Of a DNA stretch of 64,000 bases, positions 19,241 to 28,439 are shown in pieces. A program made the position numbers and the translations under genes. The DNA lies in contig JASBTZ010000003.1 of the NCBI GenBank assembly GCA_030148165.1, positions 62,001 to 126,000 on the forward strand. Reading direction: 5' to 3'. How positions within the stretch are numbered: position 1 is the first letter of the stretch; each line of letters opens with the position of its first letter. This stretch comes from Bacteroidota bacterium. GTDB lineage: Bacteria; Bacteroidota; Bacteroidia; Flavobacteriales_D; Crocinitomicaceae. The notes under the pieces were generated by a model that was given only the letters and a program-made list of their open reading frames with translations, searched no databases and was not told where the DNA came from.

Positions 19241-20119
19241 ATGAAGAATATATTTCATGGATCAGGAGTTGCACTCGTAACGCCGTTTAACGATGACCGA
19301 TCAATTGATTTTGATGGTCTAAGAAAGTTGGTTGAATACCAAATAAATAATGGCACTGATTTCTTAGTGGTACAGGGGACTACCGGTGAATCTCCCGTAT
19401 TGAGTCAACCAGAAAAGATGGAGGTCTTGCGAACGGTTCAGGAAGTGAATAACGGACGTTTGAAGATTGTATATGGGGTTGGTGGCAACAATACTGTCGA
19501 AGTTGGTAAGACACTTGAGGCGGTACCCGCAGGAGTGGATGGCATCCTATCAGTTTCTCCATACTACAACAAACCAACTCAAAGAGGAATCGTTGAGCAC
19601 TACAAGTACATTGCTAGCTGTACAGACCTGCCAATTATCCTATATAATGTTCCGGGTCGAACAGCATCGAATGTGACAGCTGCGACTTCGCTGGAGCTTG
19701 CTCAGGTTGATAATATCGTGGCTGTTAAAGAAGCTTCGGGCGATTTAGGTCAGATTATGGAAATTATTCAAAAACGACCGGAAGGATTTGGCGTGTTGTC
19801 AGGAGATGACGCTATTACCATGCCGATGATAGCATTAGGGGCTGATGGGGTGATCTCCGTTGTGGCAAATGCCTTTCCAAAAAGATTCTCAGAAATGGTC
19901 CACTATTCACTGGATAAGAACATTGATGAAGCGAGAAGTGCACATTATGATCTTTTAAAGGTGACCAACTTATTTTTTGCGGAGGGAAATCCAGGAGGAG
20001 TTAAAGTGGCCCTGGAAGAAATTGGTTTGATGAAACGAACCATGCGCCAGCCGTTATACGACGTATCCGATGGACTTAAAGCCAGCATCATTGCTGAAAC
20101 AAATAAAATTTTGTCTTAA
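19241..20119 (+). CDS. dapA: 4-hydroxy-tetrahydrodipicolinate synthase
   Basis: 292 aa TIM-barrel enzyme condensing pyruvate with aspartate semialdehyde, the first step committed to diaminopimelate and lysine. Visible residues are VQGTTGESP (substrate loop, 44-52), SVSPYYNKPTQ (104-114), Tyr135 in YNVPGRT and the Schiff-base Lys163 in VAVKEASGD. GVISVVANAFP near 205 is also typical. Diaminopimelate genes dapB (36418) and dapF (56090) are elsewhere in the window, not in one operon. It is coupled to the DHH phosphoesterase gene downstream by a one-base overlap. Confidence 0.96.
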   Translation: MKNIFHGSGVALVTPFNDDRSIDFDGLRKLVEYQINNGTDFLVVQGTTGESPVLSQPEKMEVLRTVQEVNNGRLKIVYGVGGNNTVEVGKTLEAVPAGVDGILSVSPYYNKPTQRGIVEHYKYIASCTDLPIILYNVPGRTASNVTAATSLELAQVDNIVAVKEASGDLGQIMEIIQKRPEGFGVLSGDDAITMPMIALGADGVISVVANAFPKRFSEMVHYSLDKNIDEARSAHYDLLKVTNLFFAEGNPGGVKVALEEIGLMKRTMRQPLYDVSDGLKASIIAETNKILS

Positions 20120-21129
20120 TGAAGGAAGCTGGAGCTATCCTGAAACATATTGAAAGTGCACAAAATATTGTGATTACGACGCACAGAGCTCCTGATGGAG
20201 ATGCTGTCGGTTCGTCAATGGCGATGTATTATATTCTCAAAACGCTGCGAAAGAATTCAACGGTTATTTTTCCGGATCCGCCAGCTGCTTTTCTTGATTG
20301 GATCATAAAAGATGTGGATGTCTTGACTTACGAGGAAAAGCCTGATGAAGTAGTGGAAGCCATGAATAAGGCAGATTTGATTTTCTGTCTGGATTATAGC
20401 GGACCGGATCGAATGGGCGAACACATGGGTGAGGTTCTTGGAAAATGTGAGGGCTTCAAAATCATGATCGATCATCATCCGAACCCACACGACTTCGCGG
20501 ATATTCCAGTTTCTATGACAAGAGTTGGGTCAACATGTGAACTGGTGTATGAATTCATGGATTCAGCCGGAATCATTGGAAAGTTGAATCAGGATATTGC
20601 TGAAGCGATCTATTTGGGCATCATGACAGATACCGGATCATTTCGTTTTTCATCGGTTTCTGCTAGAACACACGAGATATTATCGAACCTGCACAAAACA
20701 GGGATCGATCATACCGCCATACACACAAATACCTTTGACAATATTACCTTAAAGAGTCTTAGGCTTAGAGGTTATGCGACCTCAGAGAAATTGGAGGTAA
20801 TCCCACATTACCACATAGCATATATATCATTGACAGCAGAGGAATTAGAGCGATTTCATTACCAAAAAGGTGACACAGAAGGCCTGGTTAACATTGCGTT
20901 AGCAGTGGAAAACGTAATGGTTGCGGCGTTTTTCTCTGAAAAAGATGGTGAGATTAAAATCTCCTTTCGATCGAAGGAAGATATCGCTGTTAACACCTTT
21001 GCCGCCGAAGTGTTTGACGGTGGAGGTCACCGCAATGCAGCTGGTGGCTTTAGCAGATTATCAATGGATGAGACGATTAAAAAATTTAAGGAAAATATCC
21101 CAAAATACTTCAGTGAATTAAGTGTATAA
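20119..21129 (+). CDS. DHH family phosphoesterase (NrnA-like oligoribonuclease / pAp phosphatase)
   Basis: 336 aa. DHH domain: THRAPDGDAVGSS (21-33, metal-binding His and Asp), an Asp in CLDYSGPDR (92), and the naming DHH at 118-120 in MIDHHPNP. ADTGSFRFSS-like sequence follows near 175. The C-terminal DHHA1 domain ends with the GGGHRNAAGG substrate loop. Bacillus NrnA-type enzymes degrade 2-5 nt RNAs and dephosphorylate pAp; related proteins cleave cyclic dinucleotides, so the substrate is not certain. Its last eight bases overlap the GTG start of the FKBP lipoprotein gene, an arrangement I recall from Flavobacteriia next to gldI. Confidence 0.9.
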   Translation: MKEAGAILKHIESAQNIVITTHRAPDGDAVGSSMAMYYILKTLRKNSTVIFPDPPAAFLDWIIKDVDVLTYEEKPDEVVEAMNKADLIFCLDYSGPDRMGEHMGEVLGKCEGFKIMIDHHPNPHDFADIPVSMTRVGSTCELVYEFMDSAGIIGKLNQDIAEAIYLGIMTDTGSFRFSSVSARTHEILSNLHKTGIDHTAIHTNTFDNITLKSLRLRGYATSEKLEVIPHYHIAYISLTAEELERFHYQKGDTEGLVNIALAVENVMVAAFFSEKDGEIKISFRSKEDIAVNTFAAEVFDGGGHRNAAGGFSRLSMDETIKKFKENIPKYFSELSV

Positions 21130-21652
21130 AACCTTACTTATCATATCGACCTATTCTTTCTTTCTAATGGCCTGCACTGATGAACGGCCGGAGGAAACTC
21201 CTGAGGTAAAATGGACGAAGGAGCAGTCAACGAACCTTGGCAAAAATCTGGCAATTGACGAGGAGATCGATATAAAGGCTTTTCTGAAATCCCACCCGGA
21301 ATGGCAAATGAAGAAAACAGGAAGTGGACTTAGGTATTATACCTATGAACAAGGCGAAGGTGACACCATCAGAGCTGGACAAGTGGCAGAAATTGAATAT
21401 GTAGTCGGACTTTTGGACGGTACGGAATGTTATCGCACGGAAGAAGATGAGTACGAAGAGATTGTGGTAGATCGTTCTGAAATAGAAAGTGGAGTGCAAG
21501 AAGCCATTAAATTAATGCGGGTTGGTGATAAAGCGAAATTGATAATTCCGAGTCATCTGGGACACGGACTGCTGGGGGATAGGGATAAAATACCACCCTT
21601 AACCCCATTGCTGGTTGATTTGAGAGTTACAGGAGTAAAAGAGACTATATGA
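21122..21652 (+). CDS. FKBP-type peptidyl-prolyl isomerase lipoprotein, GldI-like
   Basis: 176 aa with a GTG start and a lipoprotein signal ending FFLMAC (lipobox Cys18). One FKBP domain occupies about 60-170: GLRYYTYEQGEGDTIRAG, EIEYVVGLLDGT, and LGHGLLGDRDKIPPLTPLL, the loop typical of Bacteroidota FKBP lipoproteins. GldI, needed for gliding and T9SS in Flavobacterium, has this size and sits beside a DHH phosphoesterase gene; synteny and size favour that identity, but FKBP lipoproteins are numerous. It probably assists folding at the inner face of the outer membrane or in the periplasm. It overlaps the next FKBP gene by four bases. Confidence 0.8.
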   Translation: MYKTLLIISTYSFFLMACTDERPEETPEVKWTKEQSTNLGKNLAIDEEIDIKAFLKSHPEWQMKKTGSGLRYYTYEQGEGDTIRAGQVAEIEYVVGLLDGTECYRTEEDEYEEIVVDRSEIESGVQEAIKLMRVGDKAKLIIPSHLGHGLLGDRDKIPPLTPLLVDLRVTGVKETI

Positions 21653-22497
21653 AGGCATTTGGATTGATATTACTGGTTCTACTGGTTTCTTGTAACACGA
21701 GTGGTGTAAAAGAAAAAGAAAATAACGAAGAAGTCGTTGAGGAGACGGTGAACGGAACAGAAGTCAAAACGAGTCTTGATCAGCCTAAAAATGTAGTGGA
21801 TTCTAAAACAACCTCAGAAGGTGTGAAGATCGAGTGGATCGAACACGGAGAAGGAGAGCTATTACAGCGCGGTGACATGATCAATATGGAATACAAGGTG
21901 AGTTTAACTGACGGCCAGGTTATTAATGGAACTTATCCAAATGGAATTCCGGATTCTTTAGTCCCTTTTATGGTTGGCTTTGGAATGCACCTCGAAGGCG
22001 TGGATATTGCCTTGAAGGAAATGCACGTGGGAGACCATGTAGAGCTATTGATTCCGAGTAAACTCGCTAGAGGAGACAAGGCGATTGAAGGATTGATTCC
22101 GGCAAATTCAGATATAATCATGAGAATTCGCGTAGATGAACTGCGAAAGCCAGACCGGGAAATTGACGGTAATCGAGTATGGTTATTTCATGAAAAGAAG
22201 GATGAAACTACTCGCTTTGGAGAGAATAAAGAAATTGAATTTCACGTCACAGGTTTTACACCTACTACCCCCAGGTTTGTAAATACGATCCAAAAAGACG
22301 AGCCTTTTAGTATGCGTCTGGAGGATCAAGGTGTGGTGCCAGGCTTGAAGAAAGCGTTAATTAATGCTAAAAAAAGCGACATACTTTTTATTCATGTACC
22401 AGCATCGGAAGCCTATAAATCAAAGGGATATCAGGATCTGGTGAAACCGAATGAAGACATCTTCTATCGGGTGTATGTGACAGATGTAAGAGATTAA
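21649..22497 (+). CDS. Lipoprotein with two FKBP-type isomerase domains
   Basis: 282 aa. Lipoprotein signal KAFGLILLVLLVSC (lipobox Cys15), an acidic linker of about 35 residues, then an FKBP domain (about 55-165: GVKIEWIEHGEGELLQRGD, GFGMHLEGVDIALKEMHVGDHVELLIPS). A second, more divergent FKBP-like repeat (about 170-282) has RVWLFHEKKDETTRFG and GVVPGLKKALINAKKSDILFIHVP. Some catalytic aromatic residues of FKBP are not obvious in the second copy, so it may bind rather than isomerise. It follows the GldI-like gene with a four-base overlap; both likely act as periplasmic folding factors. Confidence 0.82.
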   Translation: MKAFGLILLVLLVSCNTSGVKEKENNEEVVEETVNGTEVKTSLDQPKNVVDSKTTSEGVKIEWIEHGEGELLQRGDMINMEYKVSLTDGQVINGTYPNGIPDSLVPFMVGFGMHLEGVDIALKEMHVGDHVELLIPSKLARGDKAIEGLIPANSDIIMRIRVDELRKPDREIDGNRVWLFHEKKDETTRFGENKEIEFHVTGFTPTTPRFVNTIQKDEPFSMRLEDQGVVPGLKKALINAKKSDILFIHVPASEAYKSKGYQDLVKPNEDIFYRVYVTDVRD

Positions 22498-22511
22498 TGG
22501 GCTCAAAAGCC

Positions 22512-22519
22512 TATATTTG
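22512..22519 (+). promoter_or_regulatory. Candidate -7 element (TATATTTG) for the M23/bamD operon
   Basis: TATATTTG matches TAnnTTTG, 35 bp before the ATG at 22555. No clear -33 TTTG. It sits in the only gap of the forward run between 15.2 and 29.4 kb wide enough for a promoter. Confidence 0.5.
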
Positions 22520-22554
22520 TAGCGACTTTAAATGAAAGGCAACTAATAGATATT

Positions 22555-23472
22555 ATGCGATTTATTCTCCTTTTTGCTCTTCTCATTTCTGGAATTCAAT
22601 CGAATGCCCAGGTGATCGTTGACACTATTGTTACAAAAGAAGGAACCATGGTACTGTATTCAAACAGAACGTGGGAGTATTTAGAAGACTTAAATTTCGA
22701 TGGTGTGATGAACGAACATCTCCACTCTGAGATAATGAGCGATACCAATTTGCATTTTATTCAATCGTGGGATCACGATATGTGTTATACCTCTGATTTA
22801 TCGAATGATATCAACCGTCTGAAAGATACTATTTGGATTTGTGTTCAGGATAGCCTCAACGATGAATTCGTGATGCCATTTGATGGTCGGATCACGTCAC
22901 ATTTCGGGTGGAGAAGAGGAAGAAATCACAACGGCACCGATATTGACTTAAATACGGGTGATACAGTTCGTGCTGCCTGGTCCGGTAAAGTTCGTTACGC
23001 CAAGTACAATGAAGGAGGCTTTGGCAATCTGGTGATCATTAGACATTACAATGGATTGGAGACGTTTTATGCACACTTGAGTAAACATATGGTTGTCCCG
23101 AATCAGTTGGTAACTGCAGGAGACCCAATAGGATTAGGAGGGAATACAGGTCACTCGTATGGTTCACACTTGCACTTTGAAGTACGTTTTTACGATGCCC
23201 CAATTGACCCTGAGAAGCTTATTGATTTTGAAAACAAGAAAGTGCTGGACGAGAATCTACTGGTACACAAAGGTTTGTTCCGACCGGGATACAATTCAAA
23301 TTATACAGCGGCAACGAATTCTTCAGGCGCAACATATTATCGCATCAGATCTGGAGATACGCTATCAGCTATAGCAGCGAGGAATAGAACTACCGTTTCC
23401 AGAATCTGTCAATTAAATGGGATCAGACCAACGACGGTCCTTCAAATAGGTAGAAACCTAAGAATTAAATAA
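22555..23472 (+). CDS. M23 (LytM-type) metallopeptidase with C-terminal LysM
   Basis: 305 aa with a signal peptide (RFILLFALLISGIQSNAQ). After about 100 unassigned residues comes a Peptidase M23 domain (about 103-225): RITSHFGWRRGRNHNGTDIDL (zinc ligands H and D) and SYGSHLHFEVRF (H-x-H). All zinc ligands are present, so it is probably an active peptidoglycan endopeptidase rather than a NlpD-like activator. A LysM domain ends the protein (about 260-305, YRIRSGDTLSAIAARN). It acts in the periplasm on crosslinks or as an amidase regulator. It begins a tight run with bamD, rpoZ and coaBC. Confidence 0.92.
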   Translation: MRFILLFALLISGIQSNAQVIVDTIVTKEGTMVLYSNRTWEYLEDLNFDGVMNEHLHSEIMSDTNLHFIQSWDHDMCYTSDLSNDINRLKDTIWICVQDSLNDEFVMPFDGRITSHFGWRRGRNHNGTDIDLNTGDTVRAAWSGKVRYAKYNEGGFGNLVIIRHYNGLETFYAHLSKHMVVPNQLVTAGDPIGLGGNTGHSYGSHLHFEVRFYDAPIDPEKLIDFENKKVLDENLLVHKGLFRPGYNSNYTAATNSSGATYYRIRSGDTLSAIAARNRTTVSRICQLNGIRPTTVLQIGRNLRIK

Positions 23473-23483
23473 GGATCATCTGA

Positions 23484-24350
23484 ATGAAAAGATTATTGAC
23501 GAGGTGTTTTTATGTGGTAGGGAGTTTGATCCTACTTTCTTCGTGTTCGGATTTTAATGCTGTGATCAAATCAGATGACTATGCTTTAAAACTGGAACGT
23601 GCGAATGAATATTATGAAGAAGGTATTGTCCCGAAGATTAAGAAATCCGGGAAGAAGAAATATAAAGATGGAGCATTGATGCGAGCGGTTTCTCTGTATG
23701 AACAAGTTTATCAGAGAATGCCAAGAGAGAGCGAAGGAGAATTATCGTATTTTAGAATAGGCAAAGCATATTACCTTTCCGGAGATTTCTATATGGGGGG
23801 CTACTATCTGGCCATGTTTCCTCAACGCTTTCCTTACAGCGTGAAAGCAGAAGAAGCCTTGTTCCTGAGTGCGATGTGCAGTGTGCAGAATTCACCGCAT
23901 TATACGCTGGATCAGGAGGAGACCGAGATCGCAATTAATGACCTTCAAATGTTTGTCGATAAGTATCCGAACTCAGAGTTGATTGATTCTTGTAACCGGA
24001 TCATTGATAAACTCAACTTTAAGATCGAAACAAAAGATTATGACGCTGTCGTTCTCTATTCAAACACAGAGCGATTTGGAGCAGCAGTGACAACTGCTGA
24101 AACGTTTCTCAGTGAATACCCGAATTCAATTTATTCAGAAGAGATAAGTTATCTTCTCGTTAAGAATTCATATTTGCTTGCTAAGAATAGTGTGGAAAGC
24201 AAAAAAATGGAACGAATTGAGGATACTTTCGAAAGATATCGTACTTTTGTAGGCACTTTTCCGGAGTCGACTTACGTAAAGGCATTAAGCGATTATTATG
24301 ACGAGCTCACAGGGATATACGCAGAATTGAAACCTACAGGTAACAAATAA
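23484..24350 (+). CDS. bamD: Outer membrane assembly factor BamD
   Basis: 288 aa lipoprotein (signal ending LILLSSC) with TPR-type repeats: YYEEGIVPKIKKSGKKKYKDGALMRAVSLYEQV, SEGELSYFRIGKAYYLSGDFYMGGYYLAMFPQRFPYS, EEALFLSAMC, and a later repeat around 180-260. These match the YfiO/BamD family, which works with BamA to insert beta-barrel proteins. As is common in this phylum it is followed by rpoZ and coaBC. The spacing to rpoZ is two bases. Confidence 0.92.
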   Translation: MKRLLTRCFYVVGSLILLSSCSDFNAVIKSDDYALKLERANEYYEEGIVPKIKKSGKKKYKDGALMRAVSLYEQVYQRMPRESEGELSYFRIGKAYYLSGDFYMGGYYLAMFPQRFPYSVKAEEALFLSAMCSVQNSPHYTLDQEETEIAINDLQMFVDKYPNSELIDSCNRIIDKLNFKIETKDYDAVVLYSNTERFGAAVTTAETFLSEYPNSIYSEEISYLLVKNSYLLAKNSVESKKMERIEDTFERYRTFVGTFPESTYVKALSDYYDELTGIYAELKPTGNK

Positions 24351-24352
24351 TT

Positions 24353-24682
24353 ATGGATTTTAAGAACAGTACAGCAGAAAAGACAACCATAACCAGAGAT
24401 ACTGTTGATCTGGAAGAGAATGTTGGTAACATCTATAAGGCTATTGTCATGATGTCTAAAAGATCAAACCAGTTAAGTGCAGAGCTTAAAGAAGAGCTGA
24501 CACAAAAACTACAGGAGTTCGCATCTACGACTGACAATCTGGAAGAGATTTTCGAGAACAGAGAGCAAATTGAAATCTCTCGTTTCTATGAAAGGTTGCC
24601 AAAACCGGTTGCAATTGCAATAGAGGAGATGTTGGAAGATAAGATCTATTCAAGAGATCCTGAAGAAAAAGAAGAAGATTAA
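24353..24682 (+). CDS. rpoZ: DNA-directed RNA polymerase subunit omega (Bacteroidota Rpb6-type)
   Basis: 109 aa, small acidic cytoplasmic protein with NIYKAIVMMSKRSNQLSAELKEEL, the omega/Rpb6 signature (N-x-Y-x-x-x-x-x-x-x-K-R-A/S-x-Q). Its location between bamD and coaBC is the standard one in Bacteroidota, comparable to the rpoZ-dfp linkage of other phyla. It stabilises the beta' subunit in RNA polymerase assembly. It ends three bases before coaBC. Confidence 0.88.
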   Translation: MDFKNSTAEKTTITRDTVDLEENVGNIYKAIVMMSKRSNQLSAELKEELTQKLQEFASTTDNLEEIFENREQIEISRFYERLPKPVAIAIEEMLEDKIYSRDPEEKEED

Positions 24683-24685
24683 ACA

Positions 24686-25891
24686 ATGAACAGTAAGCGC
24701 ATTCTCCTGGGTATAACAGGAGGTATTGCAGCATATAAGATAGCATTTCTAATAAGGTTACTTAGGAAATCAGAGGCAGAAGTCAAATGTATTATGACTC
24801 CTGCCTCTTGTGATTTTATATCACCTGTTGTTGTATCAGCATTGTCCGGAAATCCGGTTGGAATTGAATTCTGGAATAAAGAAGACGGTAGCTGGAACAA
24901 TCACGTTGAATACGGTCAATGGGCAGATGTATTCATTATTGCCCCGTTAACAGCCAACACCATGAGTAAAATGGTTGCTGGATCATGTGACAACCTGCTT
25001 TTAGCTACATACCTTTCCATGAAGGGCAAGACTATAGCCGTACCGGCAATGGATCTCGATATGTATAAACATGCGGCTACAAGAAGAAATCTGGATCAAT
25101 TAGAGAAGGATGGAGTTATTATTATTCCTGCTGAAGAAGGCGAATTAGCCTCCGGACTTGAAGGGCAGGGAAGAATGGCCGAACCCGAGACCATTATGGC
25201 GGTTATTGAAGACTTCTTTGGTTCAGCTAAAAAAAAAAGTGACTTCGAAGACAAAGCCATCTTGATCACTGCGGGTCCTACCTATGAAGCGATTGATCCA
25301 GTCAGATTCATTGGTAATCATTCATCTGGAAAGATGGGCTTCAATATTGCTGAAGTTATGCTAGAGTTGGGAGCTAGGGTGATCCTTGTCAGTGGACCAA
25401 CCGCATTGAACATACAACATCCTAATTTAAAATTGATTTCAATACAAAGCGCCGAAGAAATGCTTTCGGAAGTAAAGAATCATTGGTCTTCATGTGATTA
25501 TGGGGTATTTGCAGCGGCTGTAGCAGATTATAAACCGACAAAAGCTGCAGACCAAAAAATTAAGAAGAATGATGATACAATGAATATTGAACTCGTCAGA
25601 AATCCGGATGTACTAGGATGGGCAGGAGAAAATAAAAAAGACAACCAGATTCTCGTAGGATTCGCGCTTGAGACCCAGAATGCCACGGAAAATGCAAAGA
25701 AAAAACTAGCAGCTAAAAAGTTAAATATGATCGTCGTTAATACCATGGCGGATGAAGGAGCTGGCTTTGGTGTGAACACAAACAAAATTAGTATCTTAGA
25801 TGATCGCAATAATTCACAGGAATTTCAGTTAAAGAGTAAGCGAGAGGTTGCAACAGACATAGTGAATTACTTAAAAGATTATAAAGGATGA
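24686..25891 (+). CDS. coaBC: Bifunctional phosphopantothenoylcysteine decarboxylase/phosphopantothenate-cysteine ligase
   Basis: 401 aa, two steps of coenzyme A synthesis. The CoaC flavoprotein domain (1-179) has GITGGIAAYK (FMN), catalytic His73 in NNHVEYG and APLTANTMSK. The motif usually written P-A-M-N-x-x-M has Asp in place of Asn here (PAMDLDMY), which I recall as common in this phylum. The CoaB domain (about 188-398) has ITAGPTYEAIDPVRFIGNHS and AAAVADYKPT with K-I-K-K. The linker codons 182-184 are AAA triplets within an unbroken A10. It overlaps the porD-like gene by four bases. Confidence 0.96.
   Translation: MNSKRILLGITGGIAAYKIAFLIRLLRKSEAEVKCIMTPASCDFISPVVVSALSGNPVGIEFWNKEDGSWNNHVEYGQWADVFIIAPLTANTMSKMVAGSCDNLLLATYLSMKGKTIAVPAMDLDMYKHAATRRNLDQLEKDGVIIIPAEEGELASGLEGQGRMAEPETIMAVIEDFFGSAKKKSDFEDKAILITAGPTYEAIDPVRFIGNHSSGKMGFNIAEVMLELGARVILVSGPTALNIQHPNLKLISIQSAEEMLSEVKNHWSSCDYGVFAAAVADYKPTKAADQKIKKNDDTMNIELVRNPDVLGWAGENKKDNQILVGFALETQNATENAKKKLAAKKLNMIVVNTMADEGAGFGVNTNKISILDDRNNSQEFQLKSKREVATDIVNYLKDYKG
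25229..25238 (+). repeat. Homopolymer A10 in the linker of coaBC
   Basis: Ten consecutive A residues encode KKK plus the first base of AGT, at the junction of the CoaC and CoaB domains (residues 182-185). Long A runs permit transcriptional or ribosomal slippage. Confidence 0.9.
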
Positions 25892-26790
25892 GATTGTTAA
25901 TTATTGGATCTTTTCTATTGTTTCAAGTGCAGTTGTTTGCGCAGGAATTAAATTGTCAGGTGAGTATCATTACAGATGCTAAACTGGAGGTTACAAGTGT
26001 TGAGCAGGAGATATTCCAACAATTGGAGCAAACAATCTATGAACTGATGAATAACACGCAGTGGACCAAAGACAAATTCACGGTGGAAGAACGAATCAAT
26101 TGCAACTTACAGCTCCAGATTTCTGAGATACCATCAAGTGGTGTATATTCAGGATCTCTTCAAATACAGTCTTCTAGACCGGTATTCAATTCAAGTTATA
26201 ACACAACCTTATTTAATTTTCAGGATGATGATCTGTTGTTTAACTACTCCAGAAATGCAATCCTGGTATATGCGCCGAACCAGTTCAGAGATAATTTGAC
26301 ATCGGTCCTGGCATTCTATGCATACTTTATCCTGGGTATGGATTACGATTCATTTTCATTAAAGGGGGGTACCAAGTATTTCAATGAGGCACAACAAATT
26401 GTTTCAAATGCTCAAACTTCAGGATTCCCCGGTTGGAAATCGAATGAGAAGAATAGACAAAATCGCTATTGGTTAGTAGATAACGCCTTACATGAATTGT
26501 TCTCACCTTTAAGGGAGTGTAATTACGAGTACCATAGAAATGGGCTGGACAAGCTTTATGATGACATGGATGCGGGTAGAAATGGCGTGTATACGGGTAT
26601 CAGTAAGTTATTAAAAGTAACGGCGACGCGTCCCAACTCCGTTAATGTTCTGAACTTTATTCAGGCTAAGTCTAATGAGTTAAAGAATCTCTATGAGACA
26701 GCAGAAGTCAAGGAAAAGAACGAGATCGTAAACGTTTTGAAACGTGTGGATCCAACCAATTCGTCCAAATATCAGGAGATCCTTGAATAA
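25888..26790 (+). CDS. DUF4835 family protein, PorD-like T9SS component
   Basis: 300 aa with signal peptide RLLIIGSFLLFQVQLFAQ. DUF4835 landmarks: ELNCQVSI at the mature N-terminus, NTQWTKDKF, EERINCNLQLQI, LQIQSSRPVFNSSYNT, the DYDSFSLKGGTKYF segment and a C-terminal KRVDPTNSSKY. This family is known as PorD in T9SS literature and usually sits between coaBC and recN, as here. It is presumably a periplasmic factor; its exact role in secretion is not clear. Two Cys near the N-terminus (23 and about 72) may form a disulphide. Confidence 0.88.
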   Translation: MRLLIIGSFLLFQVQLFAQELNCQVSIITDAKLEVTSVEQEIFQQLEQTIYELMNNTQWTKDKFTVEERINCNLQLQISEIPSSGVYSGSLQIQSSRPVFNSSYNTTLFNFQDDDLLFNYSRNAILVYAPNQFRDNLTSVLAFYAYFILGMDYDSFSLKGGTKYFNEAQQIVSNAQTSGFPGWKSNEKNRQNRYWLVDNALHELFSPLRECNYEYHRNGLDKLYDDMDAGRNGVYTGISKLLKVTATRPNSVNVLNFIQAKSNELKNLYETAEVKEKNEIVNVLKRVDPTNSSKYQEILE

Positions 26791-28439
26791 TGCTCCGCTC
26801 ACTCAGAATAGATAATTTCGCTCTGATTGATTCCGTATCGATCGACTTTAGAAGTGGCTTCACGGTGATAACAGGGGAGACCGGTTCAGGTAAATCCATT
26901 TTGCTCAATGCCCTGAACTTAATACTAGGTGAAAGAGCCAACTTTTCAATTATAGGTAAACACAAGGATAAATCAGTGGTTGAGGCTGAGATGGATCTTT
27001 CGTCTTTTGCATTGGAGGATTTTTTCAAAACCAATGACCTCGATTATTTTGACAATACCATTCTTCGAAGGGAGATCTATAAGCAGGGAAGGTCACGGGC
27101 ATTTATTAATGATATTCCTGTTCAACTAAATGTGCTGAAAGATCTTACCAGAAGGTTAATTCATATTCATTCGCAATACAACACGCTAGAATTAAAAGAT
27201 CTTGGCTTCCAGATGGAGATTCTGGATATCTTGGCTGGCACAAAGACAAAACTTACAGATTATCGACATAAATTTGAACGGTATCAGAAGGATCAAAAAG
27301 AACTGGCAAAGCTTCAGGAAAGCCTGCAAAAGATAACATCTACCGCGGACTATAATCAGTTTCAACTTAGTGAAATATTAGAACTGGATCTTGACAATAT
27401 CAACTATGAAGAGGTAAGTAATGAACTTAAACGACTTGAAGGTTCGGATGAATTAAAGGAGATTTATCAGGCGATCAATAGTGGTCTAATGGATGATGGC
27501 GGCCTGACAGAACAGTTAAGTCAGCTTGTAGGTTTGATTAACCAGAGTAAAGTTCAGGATACAGAAATTAGTGAGCTGAAAGATCGGTTAAATTCAGCAT
27601 TGATAGAGTTGCGTGATATCGGTGATCAGGCGATAGAAAGCCTTGACGGTATTGAAATGGACCCTGAGAAGCTAATGGTGCTGAGATCAAAGTTGGATGC
27701 CTTTAACAAAATTCTATTCAAGCATCGTCTGAATACACAAGAGGATTTAATGTCATACAGAGACAGTCTGGAAACGGAGTTTGGTCAATCTGATCAATTA
27801 GAGTCTCGTTTAAATGAATTGATGCGTTCAATTGAGCAGCAAAAGGAGATGCTGGAAGATCTCGCTTCAGATTTACATGAGCAGAGAATACTGGCCATTC
27901 CGGATGTCGAGAGCACGATTGAAGACTCCCTGGCGCAGTTAAAACTGACAGGTACTAAGCTTCATTTTAATCTTAAGAAAAGTGAAGTGCTTAAAGAAAG
28001 TGGGATTTCGACCATTGAGATGTTATTTTCCCCAAACAAAGGAATTGAGCCGGTGCCAATTCATCAGGCTGCCAGTGGAGGAGAGCTGTCAAGGCTCATG
28101 TTGTCGCTTCAAAAACTGATATCACATAAAGTACAACTGCAGACGATTTTCTTCGATGAGATCGATACCGGAGTGTCGGGGGATGTTGCACAAAAGATGG
28201 GAGAAACCCTGAAGGAAATGGGAGAGAACATGCAGGTTATTGCAGTGACTCACCTCCCGCAGGTTGCGGCTAAGGGCGGTCAGCATTTATTGGTGACGAA
28301 GGCTGTTACGGATGGCTTAACTAATAGTCGCGTGACTGAGCTCAATCAAAACGACCGAGTTCATGAGGTTGCCCGTCTTATGAGCGGTGATAGTATTACC
28401 GAAGCAGCGATAGCGAATGCAAAAGCTTTAATGAACTAA
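26790..28439 (+). CDS. recN: DNA repair protein RecN
   Basis: 549 aa SMC-like ATPase for double-strand break repair. N-terminal FALIDSVSIDFRSGFTVITGETGSGKSILLNAL contains Walker A (29-36). Two long coiled-coil arms (about 150-390) are rich in E, L, K and Q. The C-terminal lobe has ASGGELSRLMLSLQ (signature), TIFFDEIDTGVSGDVAQKMG (Walker B and D-loop), and VIAVTHLPQVAAKG. It overlaps the genes on both sides by one base. No LexA-type box could be recognised upstream; it seems driven from the coaBC/M23 operon. Confidence 0.96.
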   Translation: MLRSLRIDNFALIDSVSIDFRSGFTVITGETGSGKSILLNALNLILGERANFSIIGKHKDKSVVEAEMDLSSFALEDFFKTNDLDYFDNTILRREIYKQGRSRAFINDIPVQLNVLKDLTRRLIHIHSQYNTLELKDLGFQMEILDILAGTKTKLTDYRHKFERYQKDQKELAKLQESLQKITSTADYNQFQLSEILELDLDNINYEEVSNELKRLEGSDELKEIYQAINSGLMDDGGLTEQLSQLVGLINQSKVQDTEISELKDRLNSALIELRDIGDQAIESLDGIEMDPEKLMVLRSKLDAFNKILFKHRLNTQEDLMSYRDSLETEFGQSDQLESRLNELMRSIEQQKEMLEDLASDLHEQRILAIPDVESTIEDSLAQLKLTGTKLHFNLKKSEVLKESGISTIEMLFSPNKGIEPVPIHQAASGGELSRLMLSLQKLISHKVQLQTIFFDEIDTGVSGDVAQKMGETLKEMGENMQVIAVTHLPQVAAKGGQHLLVTKAVTDGLTNSRVTELNQNDRVHEVARLMSGDSITEAAIANAKALMN

